From contig JAPOZE010000068.1 in assembly GCA_026706225.1 (NCBI GenBank), positions 1-6,823 of the forward strand: DNA of 6,823 nucleotides. Reading direction: 5' to 3'. The notes beneath the pieces are model-generated. The model was not told the DNA's origin, searched no databases, and saw nothing but the letters and a program-made list of their open reading frames with translations. Source of the DNA: Acidobacteriota bacterium. GTDB taxonomy: Bacteria; Acidobacteriota; Terriglobia; Versatilivoradales; Versatilivoraceae. Positions 5,347 to 6,823 of the stretch are shown here, one piece after another (the stretch's first letter is position 1; the number at the start of each line of letters is the position of its first letter). Position numbers and translations under genes: made by a program.

Positions 5347-5379
5347 AAGGACTGGGAATTTCCCTTCGTGGAGTTCCTT
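5347..5379. repeat. Nested inverted repeats
   Basis: AAGGACT (5347-5353) pairs with AGTtCCTT (5372-5379, one bulged T). Within it lies the compact palindrome GGGAA-t-TTCCC (5354-5364). The inner element could be a protein-binding dyad as well as a hairpin. Confidence 0.5.
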
Positions 5380-5415
5380 GCCTAAGATTCGGTGAAAAAG
5401 GGTCTTGACCAAGGG

Positions 5416-5433
5416 GGCAAAAGGTGCCTTTTT
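5416..5433 (+). terminator. Terminator-like element, weak
   Basis: GGCA (5416-5419) and TGCC (5425-5428) form a short stem followed directly by five T (5429-5433) on the plus strand. The stem is only four base pairs, though the flanking sequence adds an AAAAGG/CCTTTT palindrome (5419-5432). No plus-strand gene ends just upstream, so its role is unclear; it could insulate the following ORF or be part of the palindrome cluster. Confidence 0.25.
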
Positions 5434-5454
5434 GTACCTAAACACCGGATATTC

Positions 5455-5460
5455 GAGAAG
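5455..5460 (+). promoter_or_regulatory. Ribosome binding site choosing the ATG at 5469
   Basis: GAGAAG lies 8 bases before ATG 5469, which itself follows directly after an in-frame TAA (5466-5468). The next in-frame ATG (5487) has only a G run 11 bases upstream, so 5469 is the better start. Confidence 0.6.
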
Positions 5461-5468
5461 ATCAGTAA

Positions 5469-6823
5469 ATGGGGGTTCCAAAAACGATGAACCGTTCTAC
5501 AACTATCCTGACACCTCCAACTCCGTTTGAGAAACGTATGGAGCAACTCAGTTCTTTGTTTCCACCCCCGCCTTCCCATCCACTTCACGATACTCTTGGT
5601 TGTCGAGCGGAAATATCTGCAGAGGGAGATATTGCCTTCCGTCTGTGGTTAAAAGCCTTAAATGAAAAACTTCCAAGCTTCATATTTTCACGATTGAAAG
5701 GGGGAACGGAATTTCCAATAGCAAATATCTTGAGGGTTTTTTTTCTAGAGTATGCATCAAGGATTATTAAGCATGGCCCTCATTCATTTCCTTCATCGTT
5801 TAACGTCGTTGAAAGCTTTTTAACGTTTTCTTATGATTTCTTCATGTTCGACCTTCGGGAGGAGCGGGACCACCTTCTTCGTTTATATGACTATATTGAT
5901 TGGTATACATCAGGGGGCATTGCAGAGGATCCGATGATCCTCACAGATACGGTTACAGAAGGTGTAATCTATTCATACAACATGGTCGCGCCGGCGGAGG
6001 ATTTTAAACTTAACACTCAGGATTCTGAACTTGTAATAACAGGTGTGTCTATAGTGCGCCACTCCACTGAGGTTTCTATGATTGCTCTTTGTGGCGAAAC
6101 CCCCCCCACTCCTTCTGATGCGAAGATTTCTGATTACTTCTCGAATCCTTTATCAGCCCGAAAAGAGGATTTCAAAAGTGATACAACTTTTTCAATTTCG
6201 GATAGATATTTGAAGGAACTGCCTGGATTTTCGAGAGTTATCGGACTCGTCAGGTTCGATTTAAAAAGCCGTCGCTACTTTGTTAGATATCTACATCAGG
6301 ATATTGGCCCCGATTACATAGTCGCCAGCGATGATCCCACAATTTTCCAGGAGAATTTAACGCAATCAGGACGAAAACAATCATTACAGTTTTCGTCTGA
6401 AACATTGAAACGATATGATCCGTTGTTTGGCTCACTGGTGACTCTAATGTTTCTTCCGGTTTTTTTTATCGCAGAACAAGATCGGGTAAACCATACAACA
6501 TTTTCCACTGAGTTACACACACGTCGACCTTCTACTAAGGTGAAAAAGGTGATTCGTGATCTAGGTCCTAAATCCGTCTGGTTTTCTAGAAAGGTTTTTT
6601 GTCTCGAAAGCATTTCAGACGTTTCACTAAGTGAAAAAAGAACGATTGTCCCTCCAGATTTAAAGTTTGCGACTAATGGGTTTTGGAAGTCCCTGGCACC
6701 AGGGCAAATTGGTGAGGATAAAGAGGGCAACGCAATCGTAGGGAAAACATGGGTAGAAAGAACGGATACTTGGTCAAGCCATGGGTTTGAGCAGTTCGTT
6801 ATGAAAAAACGCGAGAATCGAGC
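5469..6823 (+). CDS. Unidentified AT-rich ORF, 3' end beyond the window
   Basis: The frame is open from ATG 5469 for 451 codons with no stop before the window edge; I followed it codon by codon. I do not recognise the family. The protein looks globular and soluble: an early proline stretch (Phe-Pro-Pro-Pro-Pro, about 31-35), an aromatic-rich part at about 90-150 (Phe-Phe-Leu-Glu-Tyr, then Tyr-Asp-Tyr-Ile-Asp-Trp-Tyr), one hydrophobic segment at about 319-336 (possible membrane helix or buried strand), and a C-terminal Gly-Lys-Thr-Trp-Val-Glu-Arg-Thr-Asp-Thr-Trp motif (425-435). No signal peptide, nucleotide-binding loop, reverse-transcriptase or nuclease signature was found. A 138-codon antisense frame at 6314-6730 is shorter and has no start context. 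Codon use is AT-rich with 8-base T and C runs, sharply unlike gltX, which suggests horizontal acquisition. Confidence 0.75.
   Translation, partial: MGVPKTMNRSTTILTPPTPFEKRMEQLSSLFPPPPSHPLHDTLGCRAEISAEGDIAFRLWLKALNEKLPSFIFSRLKGGTEFPIANILRVFFLEYASRIIKHGPHSFPSSFNVVESFLTFSYDFFMFDLREERDHLLRLYDYIDWYTSGGIAEDPMILTDTVTEGVIYSYNMVAPAEDFKLNTQDSELVITGVSIVRHSTEVSMIALCGETPPTPSDAKISDYFSNPLSARKEDFKSDTTFSISDRYLKELPGFSRVIGLVRFDLKSRRYFVRYLHQDIGPDYIVASDDPTIFQENLTQSGRKQSLQFSSETLKRYDPLFGSLVTLMFLPVFFIAEQDRVNHTTFSTELHTRRPSTKVKKVIRDLGPKSVWFSRKVFCLESISDVSLSEKRTIVPPDLKFATNGFWKSLAPGQIGEDKEGNAIVGKTWVERTDTWSSHGFEQFVMKKRENR

Larger units (their letters stand above)
5020..5468. other. Intergenic region rich in inverted repeats, no convincing gene
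   Basis: About 450 bases separate the gltX start from the plus-strand ORF. Short open frames occur on both strands (for example minus 5248-5481 and plus up to 5385) but resemble no family and are broken up by palindromes. The region contains at least six inverted repeats, the main ones listed separately. Composition shifts here from GC-rich to AT-rich, so it is probably the junction between ancestral chromosome and an acquired segment. Promoters for both flanking divergent genes must lie here, but I cannot place a matched -35/-10 pair with confidence. Confidence 0.5.

Noticed and set aside
5100..5440. Another attC or attI site among the hairpins
   Set aside because: No RYYYAAC...GTTRRRY pair frames the stems, and the stems are separate rather than one long imperfect palindrome.
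5248..5588. Small minus-strand frames at 5248-5481 and 5382-5588
   Set aside because: No recognisable family, no good ribosome binding site, and they run through the palindrome cluster and into the start of the plus-strand ORF.
6314..6730. 138-codon minus-strand frame
   Set aside because: Antisense to the much longer open plus-strand frame with a good ribosome binding site; no family resemblance.
5139..6823. Retron-like structured RNA plus reverse transcriptase
   Set aside because: The ORF has no YxDD or other reverse-transcriptase motif, so the hairpins cannot be called a retron noncoding RNA.
1..6823. tRNA genes, rRNA genes, CRISPR arrays
   Set aside because: No cloverleaf with CCA-type acceptor, rRNA-like stretch or regularly spaced direct repeats was seen on either strand.

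Overview
This is bacterial DNA, most likely from an environmental Gram-negative, but the sequence does not fix the taxon. It is a mosaic of three compositions. About 1-2280 is moderately GC-rich and holds integron-type gene cassettes. About 2280-5040 is very GC-rich, with the third-position G/C codon bias of an ancestral chromosome. About 5040-6823 becomes AT-rich, with long T runs, and looks acquired.

Left part (about 122-2260): a short cassette array with no integrase in view, i.e. a CALIN-type cluster or one end of a larger integron. Three attC-like sites lie downstream of their genes in the same orientation. Cassette 1 (123-1413) encodes an EVE domain fused to a PD-(D/E)XK-like nuclease domain, a plausible modification-dependent restriction protein. 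Cassette 2 (1414-1776) encodes a solitary DUF433 antitoxin-like protein. Cassette 3 (from 1777) encodes a HicB antitoxin whose overlapping hicA toxin gene is broken by an in-frame stop and ends, before its catalytic His, at the next attC. Boundaries support cassette mobility: the GTTATGTG at the start of cassette 1 is repeated at its end and pairs with that cassette's own R'' box. The array therefore carries defence and toxin-antitoxin cargo in which two antitoxins are left without working toxins.

Middle (2317-5019, minus strand): glutamyl-tRNA synthetase (gltX) followed by an exported BtrH/C39-like protein of unknown role. There is no stop codon between them. The reading frame runs from GluRS through about 30 residues of non-conserved linker into a clear Sec signal peptide, so either the gltX stop has been lost (a one-base indel would restore a TAG at 3533-3535) or the two are read as one polypeptide.

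Right part (5020-6823): about 450 bases without a convincing gene but packed with short inverted repeats. After them comes a plus-strand ORF starting at ATG 5469 behind a good ribosome binding site. It stays open for 451 codons to the window edge and encodes a protein I do not recognise. No tRNA, rRNA, CRISPR array or transposase gene was seen.
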